64,000 bases of DNA, taken from Donghicola sp041224595 (GTDB lineage Bacteria > Pseudomonadota > Alphaproteobacteria > Rhodobacterales > Rhodobacteraceae). The position numbers were made by a program, and so were the translations under genes. The notes below the pieces were generated by a model. It did not search any database. It was not told the DNA's origin and was given only the letters and a program-made list of their open reading frames with translations. The DNA lies in assembly GCF_041224595.1 (NCBI RefSeq), contig NZ_JBGFGN010000151.1:62001-126000 (forward strand). Direction: 5' to 3'. Shown one piece after another: positions 42,500 through 49,831 of this stretch (position 1 is the stretch's first letter; every line of letters begins with the position of its first letter).

Positions 42500-44737
42500 A
42501 TGAGTGACGCAACCGCGCCGCAACCCTTTAACAAAGAGATACCAACCGACGAAGAAGGAAAGTTCCGTGGCTATGCCAAAGCCCGGGCGGACTTTTTGCA
42601 TGTCCGGTTGGTGGTCGCGGCATGTGGCGCGCTGATCATCTACATCCCGCATTCGTGGCACTTTGCACTCATCACGGTCATTGCCGTCTGCCTTGCCGAA
42701 GCGCTGGACACGATCTCTTTGAACCAGTCGATCAAGCGTCTGAACAGCGGTGCACCCCTGCGCCCCGAGCTAAGATTCAGCCTGTACACCGCAGCGTTCC
42801 AAGCCCTTCTGTTCTCGGGAGTCGTGATTGGCGGGGCGATCCTACAGCCGCGCGTCACAATCGACATGTTCCTGATCTGCTACCTTTTCGCAGCAGTGAT
42901 GAATGCAGGAATGCTGCTCTACTTCAATTCTGCCGCAACTTACCTGCGCCTGTTAATCTACGGCATAACGATGATCCTGATCATCTCGATGCGGTGGATG
43001 TATTTTGCCGGTGCCCCTGTGCTGGCCTACGAGACCGCCGCCACCTTGCTGTTGGCATATATCGCCTTTCGCGTGATCGACTTCGTCGAGAATAACTTCC
43101 GCGAACAAGAGCAGGACAAGGTCAACGCTCTCTCCCGTCAGAAATCAATGAAAACCCAGTTGGAGGTCTACGCCAACAAAGAAAGGCATCTGCTCCAGTT
43201 GGCTGCTGTGGCCAAGCACGCAAATGACTCGGTCATTGTGTTCGACAAGACCGGCCGGATTACATGGGTGAACGACGCATTCACCGAAATCACGGAATAC
43301 CCGCGGGACGAAGCCATCGGCCGCCGCGCCGGTACGATCCTGAACGGCCCGATGACCTCGCCGGAAACCGTGGCCAAGATCGAGCACGCAGCGGCGACCC
43401 ACAGCCCCCTGCGGATCGAAATCCAGTACTACACCAAATCCGGTGATCCGATTTGGGTTGAAACGAACCTCGTGCCTCTGCCCAGCAGTCCGGAAATGGA
43501 TGGCGGTATGATCGCAATCGAGCGGAACATCACCAACTCCAAACTTCGCCAGAGCGAACTCGCCAACGCCATGCGCAACGCAGAACGGAGCGAGCGCGCC
43601 AAAAGCGAATTCCTCGCCACCACCAGCCACGAAATTCGCACACCGATGAATAGCATCGTGGGCCTGACCGATCTGCTGTCAGAACATGATCTCGACCCAG
43701 CGGCACGCGAATACGTGGTGGCCCTGCAAGACAGCGCACAGTCCCTTGTCCGGATCGTGAATGACATTCTGGACCTGTCGAAACTCGAAGCAGGTAAACT
43801 GAAAATCACGCCTTCCGTCTTCGAACCCGGCCACTTCTTCAACAAGCTCGACAACCTGATGCGCCCCCGAGCCGAGGCCAAGGGCCTGTCGCTCAGCATC
43901 GATCTCCCCGACGACCTTCCGCTCCTTTATGCGGACGAAGGGCGCATTCGTCAGATTCTGGTGAACCTGATCGACAATGCGATCAAGTTCACCCGTAGCG
44001 GCGGTGTCACTGTCGCGGTCCAAGGCGCCCGGATCGCCAACACCTGCCGCTTCTCGGTGGATGTGACCGACAGTGGTATCGGCATCTCGGAGTCTGGGAT
44101 GCGCAGGCTCTTTGGCTATTACGCGCAGGCCGAGGATACGACCTCTCAGAAATATGGGGGCACGGGCCTTGGCCTTGCCATTTCGCGCCATTTGGCCCGC
44201 GAAATGGGCGGCGATCTGACTGCCGTGTCGCACGAGGGTCAAGGATCGTGCTTCTCGCTCTTCCTGCCCATTGCCTGCACCGACCAATCCCTCGAAGGTA
44301 TCGAAGAAGTCACCCAGATCCCCGAAGCACCAACGGCCAACCTCGCGGAACGCACCATCCTCGTGGCCGAGGACAACGCCACCAACCGCATGTTGATGAG
44401 CAAATTCCTCGAAAAATGCGGCGCAGAGATTGTATTCGCCGAAGATGGCCAACAGGCCGTAGACCTCTTCTGTGCCAAGCAACCCGACCTTATCCTCATG
44501 GACATGCAGATGCCGATCTTTGACGGGGTCGAAGCCACAAGCCGTATCCGCGCACTGGACGCCCCCCAGCCCTATATCGTGGCCCTCACCGCGAACGCCC
44601 AAAAGGACGATCGCGACCGGTGCCTCAAATCTGGCATGGACGACTTCCTGACCAAGCCCGTGCGCAAGGTCGAACTGCTCGACACCATCTACAAGGTTCT
44701 GGCCGACCGGCCCATGATGGAAAAACCACTTTCATAA
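42500..44737 (+). CDS. Membrane hybrid histidine kinase (PAS-HK-REC)
   Basis: A 745-residue sensor. About six membrane helices span residues 35-190, followed by a PAS domain (about 230-345), a HisKA domain with His377 (SHEIRTPMNS), an ATPase domain (LVNLIDNAIKF, DSGIGI, GGTGLGLAI), and a receiver domain with Asp668 (LILMDMQMP). The signal is unknown. Its position between pncA and pncB suggests a link with NAD metabolism, but the gaps (70 and 56 bases) allow separate transcripts. Confidence 0.9.
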   Translation: MSDATAPQPFNKEIPTDEEGKFRGYAKARADFLHVRLVVAACGALIIYIPHSWHFALITVIAVCLAEALDTISLNQSIKRLNSGAPLRPELRFSLYTAAFQALLFSGVVIGGAILQPRVTIDMFLICYLFAAVMNAGMLLYFNSAATYLRLLIYGITMILIISMRWMYFAGAPVLAYETAATLLLAYIAFRVIDFVENNFREQEQDKVNALSRQKSMKTQLEVYANKERHLLQLAAVAKHANDSVIVFDKTGRITWVNDAFTEITEYPRDEAIGRRAGTILNGPMTSPETVAKIEHAAATHSPLRIEIQYYTKSGDPIWVETNLVPLPSSPEMDGGMIAIERNITNSKLRQSELANAMRNAERSERAKSEFLATTSHEIRTPMNSIVGLTDLLSEHDLDPAAREYVVALQDSAQSLVRIVNDILDLSKLEAGKLKITPSVFEPGHFFNKLDNLMRPRAEAKGLSLSIDLPDDLPLLYADEGRIRQILVNLIDNAIKFTRSGGVTVAVQGARIANTCRFSVDVTDSGIGISESGMRRLFGYYAQAEDTTSQKYGGTGLGLAISRHLAREMGGDLTAVSHEGQGSCFSLFLPIACTDQSLEGIEEVTQIPEAPTANLAERTILVAEDNATNRMLMSKFLEKCGAEIVFAEDGQQAVDLFCAKQPDLILMDMQMPIFDGVEATSRIRALDAPQPYIVALTANAQKDDRDRCLKSGMDDFLTKPVRKVELLDTIYKVLADRPMMEKPLS

Positions 44738-44793
44738 CAAGGCGCGCCTAGCGTACACCTGTCCTGTTACCGCGACCGCAAGGGATCCGTACC

Positions 44794-46083
44794 ATGGACA
44801 TCGCCACCCGCGTCTATAACCACAAGTGGAAGATCGACCCCATCGTCCGGTCCCTGATCGACACGGATTTCTACAAACTGCTGATGTGCCAATCGGTGTT
44901 CCGCAACAAACCGGACACCCGCGTCGCCTTTAGCCTGATCAACCGCAGCAAAACCGTCCGCCTCGCCGAACTGATCGACGAAGGCGAGCTGCGCGAGCAA
45001 CTGGACCACATCCGCAGCCTATCGCTATCCCGCGGCGAATCCACATGGCTGCGCGGCAACACCTTCTACGGCAAACGTCAGATGTTCCGCCCCGACTTCA
45101 TGGAGTGGTTCGAAAACCTGCGCCTGCCCCCCTATCACCTCGAGAAAATCGACGGCCAGTACGAGCTGACCTTCGAAGGGTCGTGGCCCGAGGTCATGCT
45201 CTGGGAAATCCCCGCCCTCGCCGTGCTGATGGAGCTACGCGGCCGCGCCGTCCTCAACGAAATGGGCCGCTTTGAACTTCAGGTCCTCTATGCCCGCGCC
45301 ATGACCCAGATGTGGGAAAAGGTGCAGCGCCTGCGCACCATCGACGGCCTGAAAATCGCGGACTTCGGCACACGCCGCCGTCATTCTTTCCTCTGGCAGG
45401 ACTGGTGCGTCCAAGCCATGATGGAAGGGCTGGGGGACAAATTCACCGGCACGTCCAACTGCCTCATCGCCATGAAACGCGAGGTCGAGGCGATCGGCAC
45501 CAACGCCCACGAACTGCCCATGGTCTACGCCGCGCTGGCCGAAACCGACGCCGAACTGGCAGAGGCCCCCTATCAGGTGCTGGCCGACTGGCACGAGGAG
45601 CATTCGGGCAACCTGCGCATCATCCTGCCCGACACCTACGGCACCGACGGCTTCCTGAAGCGTGCGCCCGACTGGCTGGCGGGCTGGACGGGCATCCGCA
45701 TCGACAGCGGCGATCCGGCCTCTGGCGCCGAAACCGCCATCTGCTGGTGGCAAGACAGGGGCGAGGACCCCACGCAGAAACTGGTCATCTTCTCGGACGG
45801 GCTGGACGTGGACCAGATTGAATCCCTCTCCGCCCAATTCGCCGGCCGCGTCCGCGTCAGCTTTGGCTGGGGCACCCTCCTGACCAACGATTTCCGAGGG
45901 CTCGCCCCGAACGACGCCCTCGCCCCGTTCTCATTGGTGTGCAAAGCCGTCAGCGCCAACGGCCGCCCGACGGTCAAACTCTCGGACAACCCCGAAAAAG
46001 CGATGGGCCCCAAGGACGAAATCGAGCGCTACAAGCGCGTGTTCGGGGTTGGGGAGCAGGAGAGAAGAGAAGTTGTGGTCTAA
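44794..46083 (+). CDS. pncB: Nicotinate phosphoribosyltransferase
   Basis: Makes nicotinate mononucleotide from nicotinate and PRPP. The 429-residue protein has the N-terminal SLIDTDFYKLLMCQSVF, the phospho-acceptor region GTRRRHSFLWQ, GTSNCLIA and the SGDP motif (RIDSGDPASGAE). Together with pncA it completes nicotinamide salvage. Its stop overlaps the stop of the AT-rich islet by four bases. Confidence 0.95.
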   Translation: MDIATRVYNHKWKIDPIVRSLIDTDFYKLLMCQSVFRNKPDTRVAFSLINRSKTVRLAELIDEGELREQLDHIRSLSLSRGESTWLRGNTFYGKRQMFRPDFMEWFENLRLPPYHLEKIDGQYELTFEGSWPEVMLWEIPALAVLMELRGRAVLNEMGRFELQVLYARAMTQMWEKVQRLRTIDGLKIADFGTRRRHSFLWQDWCVQAMMEGLGDKFTGTSNCLIAMKREVEAIGTNAHELPMVYAALAETDAELAEAPYQVLADWHEEHSGNLRIILPDTYGTDGFLKRAPDWLAGWTGIRIDSGDPASGAETAICWWQDRGEDPTQKLVIFSDGLDVDQIESLSAQFAGRVRVSFGWGTLLTNDFRGLAPNDALAPFSLVCKAVSANGRPTVKLSDNPEKAMGPKDEIERYKRVFGVGEQERREVVV

Positions 46084-46331
46084 AGTAAATATGAAGTTAT
46101 AAGAAAAAGCGAACCGAAAAATAATAAAGTACTATCCACGCTACTAAAGTCAGAACGCCTTTCGTGCGTAGCCTCTTTTATGTTTCCATATAAGATCTTT
46201 AAGCTATCATTTTCCGGCAGACCTCGACCCAAACGCTTCAATTTATAACGAATAAACTGATCTCTAATCGCAGGAAGCGCAAAGAAAATGCCTGCCAACA
46301 CTCCAAAAAAATCAGAGCAAGTAAAGTCCAT
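46080..46331 (-). CDS. Small hypothetical membrane protein, islet gene 3
   Basis: An 83-residue protein I do not recognise. Hydrophobic segments lie at about 8-22 (FFGVLAGIFFALP) and 66-83 (DSTLLFFGSLFLITSYLL), with a charged middle (RYKLKRLGRGLPEND). Its start overlaps the stop of the XRE gene (tgatg), so it is translated from the same message. The region is much richer in A and T than its neighbours. A toxin role is possible but only by context. Confidence 0.6.
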   Translation of the reverse strand: MDFTCSDFFGVLAGIFFALPAIRDQFIRYKLKRLGRGLPENDSLKILYGNIKEATHERRSDFSSVDSTLLFFGSLFLITSYLL

Positions 46332-46915
46332 CAGACTTCTTTCTCAAAAAAATCGACCTCTACTCCCTCGCTAGAAATCGATTGGATTTCCACCAAAATC
46401 TTAGCCAACTCAGCCTCCAGTAGTTCGACTTTCTCTTGAGTTTTCTCACCAATTTCGACGGTTAAGGCTTGCATTCTTTCAATCCGAGCTTGATGGAACG
46501 CACTAAGTTTCAGAAGGTTTACCCTTTGAACACCAGAAACGGTATCTGTGATGTTACTCACCGAGAAAGATTCCTCCTGAATCTCTGGAGAACTAACCGC
46601 AGCTTCCAATGAAATTTTTAAGTTATAACCAAGTGCGTTCGCATAGCGAAACAGAGATAATATGCCTATGTCTCCGGCACCACTTTCCATTTTACTCACG
46701 CCGGATGCAGAGACGCTAATTAGCGAACCTACTTCTTGTTGAGACATATTACGAAGTTCGCGAATCTTTTTTAACGCTTGGCGAATCTCTCGAGAACCCT
46801 TCTCAAAATCCTCAAACTTCCGCAATTCGACTTCGACATTCGGGTTCTCTTCAACCAATGCTTTTTCCAATTGGTCGAGAAACTCCATTCCTTCCGTTTT
46901 AGTATTCATCTTCAT
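46331..46915 (-). CDS. XRE-family regulator with long C-terminal helix, islet gene 2
   Basis: A 194-residue protein. The helix-turn-helix lies at about 45-100 (ALKKIRELRNMSQQEVGSLISVSASGVSKMESGAGD). The C-terminus (about 130-185) is likely a coiled coil (KTQEKVELLEAELAKILVEIQSI). The layout is like an antitoxin or a repressor of its own operon. It overlaps the upstream gene by four bases (atga). DNA composition is AT-rich, unlike the flanking pncB and arfB. Confidence 0.78.
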   Translation of the reverse strand: MKMNTKTEGMEFLDQLEKALVEENPNVEVELRKFEDFEKGSREIRQALKKIRELRNMSQQEVGSLISVSASGVSKMESGAGDIGILSLFRYANALGYNLKISLEAAVSSPEIQEESFSVSNITDTVSGVQRVNLLKLSAFHQARIERMQALTVEIGEKTQEKVELLEAELAKILVEIQSISSEGVEVDFFEKEV

Positions 46916-47295
46916 TGGTCTGCCTCCGGATCACACAAGGATCCAACTAGTTCGCGCGCGGTATTCCTATAAGTCTCCAGATCCTCTTTTGTTCCTGGAT
47001 CGATCAGTGAAATCGGCGCGATTGATGTGAGAGCTTTTCGTCTCGTGTTGTATATACATATTGCGGCAACACAGCCTTCGTAAGCGATGCATCTCCAAGG
47101 CGGGCACACGATCAAGTTGTGCTCCCCGTCCACTGACACCAAGAACGTAGAATTGGCCTCGACATCTATGGCGGCGCTTTTCAACCGCTGGAACAGCAAC
47201 GCAGCAGCCGCTGGATCTCTGTGCGCGAGTCCTAAGAGTCCGCTGGCAAAGCCTTCTTTCCACAGATCGATCAACCTTCTTGAGTTTGAATTCAA
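46912..47295 (-). CDS. Hypothetical protein, islet gene 1
   Basis: A 127-residue protein that I cannot assign. It has no clear signal or membrane helix. Cysteines occur in IVCPPWRCIAYEGCVAAICIY, and the rest is mixed alpha/beta in appearance. It is the first gene of a three-gene overlapping operon with an XRE regulator. It is not a recognisable RelE, HigB or HipA toxin. Confidence 0.6.
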   Translation of the reverse strand: MNSNSRRLIDLWKEGFASGLLGLAHRDPAAAALLFQRLKSAAIDVEANSTFLVSVDGEHNLIVCPPWRCIAYEGCVAAICIYNTRRKALTSIAPISLIDPGTKEDLETYRNTARELVGSLCDPEADQ

Positions 47296-47419
47296 TGTTA
47301 CCCTCCATAAATGGCAAAAAATGAGCTATAAGTCAACACGATTTAAAACACGTAGTGACGCTAACATTTTGTTTTTTTATGACTTTATGGTTATAAAAAT
47401 ATCCGAATGGGTATAAAGT

Positions 47420-47842
47420 TCAAAGATCTTTATCAATGTTTCCCCTAAGCGCCTTAACCTCCCCCCGCTGCTTCTTCGCGTCCAGACGGCGGCGGACAGA
47501 GCCTTTGGTGGGCTTGGTGGGGATGCGGCGTTTGGGGACTTCCAGAGATTTCAGGATCAGCTCCACCAGCCGTTCGCGGGCGATCTCGCGGTTGCGGGCC
47601 TGACTGCGGGTGTCCTCGACCCGCAGGATCAGCGCCCCGTCCAAGGTCCAGCGGCGCCCAGCCAGCTTCTTCAAACGTCGTTTCACAGAGTCGGTCAGGG
47701 CGGGGCTGCGCTCGGCCTCGAAACGCAGTTCGACCGCCGTTGACACCTTGTTCACATTCTGGCCGCCGGGGCCGGAGCTGCGGGTGAACTGCTCGGTCAG
47801 TTCCCAGTCCTGAATTGTGATCTTGTCGTTTACACGCAGCAC
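47420..47842 (-). CDS. arfB: Alternative ribosome-rescue factor ArfB
   Basis: A codon-independent peptidyl-tRNA hydrolase that releases stalled ribosomes. The 140-residue protein has the catalytic GGQ in RSSGPGGQNVNKVSTAVELRF and the basic C-terminal tail (PTKPTKGSVRRRLDAKKQRGEVKALR) that enters the mRNA channel. The start is a GTG at 47842 behind ggaggg. A perfect palindrome lies 12 bases upstream of the start. Confidence 0.94.
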   Translation of the reverse strand: MLRVNDKITIQDWELTEQFTRSSGPGGQNVNKVSTAVELRFEAERSPALTDSVKRRLKKLAGRRWTLDGALILRVEDTRSQARNREIARERLVELILKSLEVPKRRIPTKPTKGSVRRRLDAKKQRGEVKALRGNIDKDL

Positions 47843-47854
47843 GGGTGCCCTCCG

Positions 47855-47868
47855 AACGTCATGACGTT
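47855..47868. promoter_or_regulatory. 14-bp perfect palindrome before arfB
   Basis: aacgtcatgacgtt ends 12 bases before the arfB start codon on the minus strand. Two ccatacg copies lie just beyond it. The spacing suits a repressor operator or an mRNA hairpin; the regulator is unknown. Confidence 0.4.
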
Positions 47869-47915
47869 TGCCATACGCAAACCATACGTGGGCCAGACGT
47901 GCAATTTGACAATGA

Positions 47916-47950
47916 AAAAGGGCCGCCGTGAAGCACTACGGTGGCCCTTC
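47916..47950 (-). terminator. Intrinsic terminator of the short transcription unit
   Basis: A 10-bp stem gggccgccgt / acggtggccc with one G-T pair and an 8-base loop; the A-run at 47916-47920 reads as a T-run on the minus strand. Confidence 0.82.
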
Positions 47951-48018
47951 CGAAAGTTGCAGGAGGCGGGCGGTTAGGCCGACGCCAATCCGGTGAGTTT
48001 AGCGCCCAAGGGCTGCCC

Positions 48019-48075
48019 TAGACGAAAAACCCTCCGATTGTCCCGACACCTCGCTCCAATACCTTTCTCGACACT
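48019..48075 (-). CDS. 18-residue peptide with near-perfect anti-16S ribosome-binding site
   Basis: GTG start, product MSRKVLERGVGTIGGFFV, TAG stop. Directly upstream (48075-48091) the minus strand reads gaaaggaggtggtccag, matching the complement of the 16S rRNA 3' end at 16 of 17 positions. A TTGACA box lies about 45 bases upstream of the start and a terminator about 70 bases after the stop, so this is a separate small transcript of roughly 180-190 bases. Later in it gcctcctgc could pair with the ribosome-binding site. It could be a leader peptide, a small protein or a small RNA that binds ribosomes. I know no named family. Confidence 0.5.
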
Positions 48076-48145
48076 GGACCACCTCCTTTCAATATGTTGC
48101 TCCTATAGAAAAAGGTGGCACAGTTTCTTGTGATGTCAAAAAGAA

Positions 48146-48772
48146 TTATTGGGTAGTCGCGTTCAACTTTCCGGTAATGATGCGAAACGGAACGAGAGCG
48201 ATCAAAGCGACAGCAATTTTGACCATCCAGTCAGCCACCGCGAGCGTGACCCACAGAGGCTGGTCCGGCCCAACCGTCATAAAAGGCATAGAATCCAACG
48301 CCCAAGCGGTCGCTGCGTCCGAATCTGCCCCAAAACTGATCTGCGCCGAAAACGCGACAGTGAAAAACAGGGCCGTGTCGATCACAGAGCCCACAACGGT
48401 CGACGCCAGCGGCGCTTTCCACCAAACACCCCTGCGCAAACGGTCGAACACCGCAATGTCCAGAAGTTGAGCGGTCAGGAACGCAAAGCCTGATGCAACG
48501 CCAATCCGCAGGGGCACAGCGGGACCGAACTCTAGCATAACCTGGCTGCCAATCAGCGAGCATATGATGCCCGTGACAAAGCCAACCAGCACGACTTTGC
48601 GCGCCTCGGCGGCACCGTAGATGCGGTTCATCAGGTCGGTCACCAGAAACGCGATGGGATAGGTAAACGCGCCCCAGGTCAGCAGACCATCAAGGATCAG
48701 GAATTGAACGAGGATGTTCGAGGCAACCACAACGGCTGCCATGGCGATCACGCCAGGAAGGATACGGGTCAT
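48146..48772 (-). CDS. yhhQ: Queuosine precursor transporter (YhhQ/VUT family)
   Basis: An inner-membrane carrier for queuine-type precursors (preQ0/preQ1). The 208-residue protein has about six helices and the signatures NILVQFLILDGLLTWGAFTYPIAFLVTDLMNRIYG and GSVIDTALFF. The start at 48772 excludes 23 upstream residues that read through a structured leader. It is alone on its transcript or behind mepA. Confidence 0.9.
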   Translation of the reverse strand: MTRILPGVIAMAAVVVASNILVQFLILDGLLTWGAFTYPIAFLVTDLMNRIYGAAEARKVVLVGFVTGIICSLIGSQVMLEFGPAVPLRIGVASGFAFLTAQLLDIAVFDRLRRGVWWKAPLASTVVGSVIDTALFFTVAFSAQISFGADSDAATAWALDSMPFMTVGPDQPLWVTLAVADWMVKIAVALIALVPFRIITGKLNATTQ

Positions 48773-48777
48773 GATGT

Positions 48778-48862
48778 CGGTCCGTTTTTTGTCGAAGGTG
48801 ACGGCAACTCGCGCCCACACAGGGGCGAACGGACCGCGCATAAGGGGAATCGCCCCCTTATG
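48778..48862 (-). promoter_or_regulatory. Structured leader of yhhQ
   Basis: cggtccgt (48778-48785) pairs with acggaccg (48829-48836) over 8 bp, enclosing a cgccc/gggcg hairpin and an A-run (aaaaaa on the minus strand). A separate 9-bp stem cataagggg/ccccttatg (48839-48862) precedes it and may be the mepA terminator. The closing stem ends only five bases before the ATG, so it could control translation, possibly in response to preQ1. It does not match the preQ1 riboswitch consensus that I know. Confidence 0.4.
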
Positions 48863-48889
48863 GCAAGCTCTCCTTTGGTTAACGGATGG

Positions 48890-49831
48890 TTAACGTGGCG
48901 AGAGAATAGCCGCGCATTGTCCTGGCAAGTCAGCAACGCGGATGGTGCGTTTAGGCTTGGGCTTGGGTGCGTTCGGGTTCGGCGGCGGCGGATTTAGGAT
49001 GTTGTTCACCCATTGCTGCGCATCGGCGCAACCATCCCCAGCGGGCGGCGGGTCTTGGTTGATACACCCGGCCAGGCCAGCAGGACACGAGAGCCGCACA
49101 TGGAAATGGTAGTGATGGCCCCACCACGGACGCACTTTGCGCAGCCAGGATTTGTTGCCCTTTTCCGCGTTGCACATGGCGACCTTTGCACCGGGAAACA
49201 CAAAGATGCGTGCGGTACGCGGGTCCTTGGCAGCGGCCTTGATGACCTCCATGTGCTGGGGGGTCCAATTGCTATTGGTGTAAGCACCTGCAGAGCGGCG
49301 CATGGAGATTGACGAAATACTCTCGCGCTCCGCCACGCTCAGGTTGAGTCGTTTAGGCGGCAGCATCCAGATGTCTGCGTCCAACCCCATCTGATGGCTG
49401 GCATGTCCCGACAGCATGGGACCACCACGGGGTTGGCTCATGTCGCCGACATAAATGCCTTCCCATCCCGGCAAAGCCGCAGCTTTCCGGCTTAGGTCCT
49501 GAACAAAGTCCACCAACTCGGGGTGCCCCCAGTTCCGATTTCGCGACAGGCGCATCGCCTGCCATGTCGGACCGGTTTCGGCCAATTGCTCTGCGCCTGA
49601 GACGCAACCTTTGGCATAAGACCCGAACGCCGCAGGGGGCTGCGAAGATCCTCTCTTCTCGGCTCCAAACGCAAATTTGGCTACCTGATTCAGGTCCACC
49701 CCTTCGGCTGGTGTTTCGGAAAAGGCGATAGGTTGCGCGCGCACTGACGCAGAGGGGGCCGGATCATTTTCCGCCCCACCACACGCGCCAAGGGTCAGTG
49801 CAAACAGGGTGATTACGAGGCGTTTGACCAT
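48890..49831 (-). CDS. mepA: Penicillin-insensitive murein endopeptidase MepA
   Basis: A zinc LAS-type endopeptidase that cuts D-Ala-DAP crosslinks. The 313-residue protein has a lipobox (LTLGAC) and the metal motifs GHASHQMGLDADIW and WWGHHYHFHVRL. The C-terminus ends in a proline-rich stretch (PPPPNPNAPKPKPKR) not typical of enterobacterial MepA. A lipoprotein form is also unusual, since classical MepA is soluble periplasmic. Its start overlaps the 3' end of the MFS gene by 19 bases. Confidence 0.92.
   Translation of the reverse strand: MVKRLVITLFALTLGACGGAENDPAPSASVRAQPIAFSETPAEGVDLNQVAKFAFGAEKRGSSQPPAAFGSYAKGCVSGAEQLAETGPTWQAMRLSRNRNWGHPELVDFVQDLSRKAAALPGWEGIYVGDMSQPRGGPMLSGHASHQMGLDADIWMLPPKRLNLSVAERESISSISMRRSAGAYTNSNWTPQHMEVIKAAAKDPRTARIFVFPGAKVAMCNAEKGNKSWLRKVRPWWGHHYHFHVRLSCPAGLAGCINQDPPPAGDGCADAQQWVNNILNPPPPNPNAPKPKPKRTIRVADLPGQCAAILSPR

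Larger units (their letters stand above)
47843..48145. other. Intergenic region holding an independent short transcription unit
   Basis: About 300 bases between arfB and yhhQ. On the minus strand it contains, in order, a TTGACA box (48140-48135), a very strong ribosome-binding site, an 18-codon frame, a CCTCC stretch, and an intrinsic terminator. The remainder near arfB holds a palindrome and the arfB leader. Each part is listed separately. Confidence 0.6.

Noticed and set aside
46080..47295. Islet called as a known toxin-antitoxin type
   Set aside because: The first and third proteins match no toxin family that I can recognise; only the XRE part is typical.
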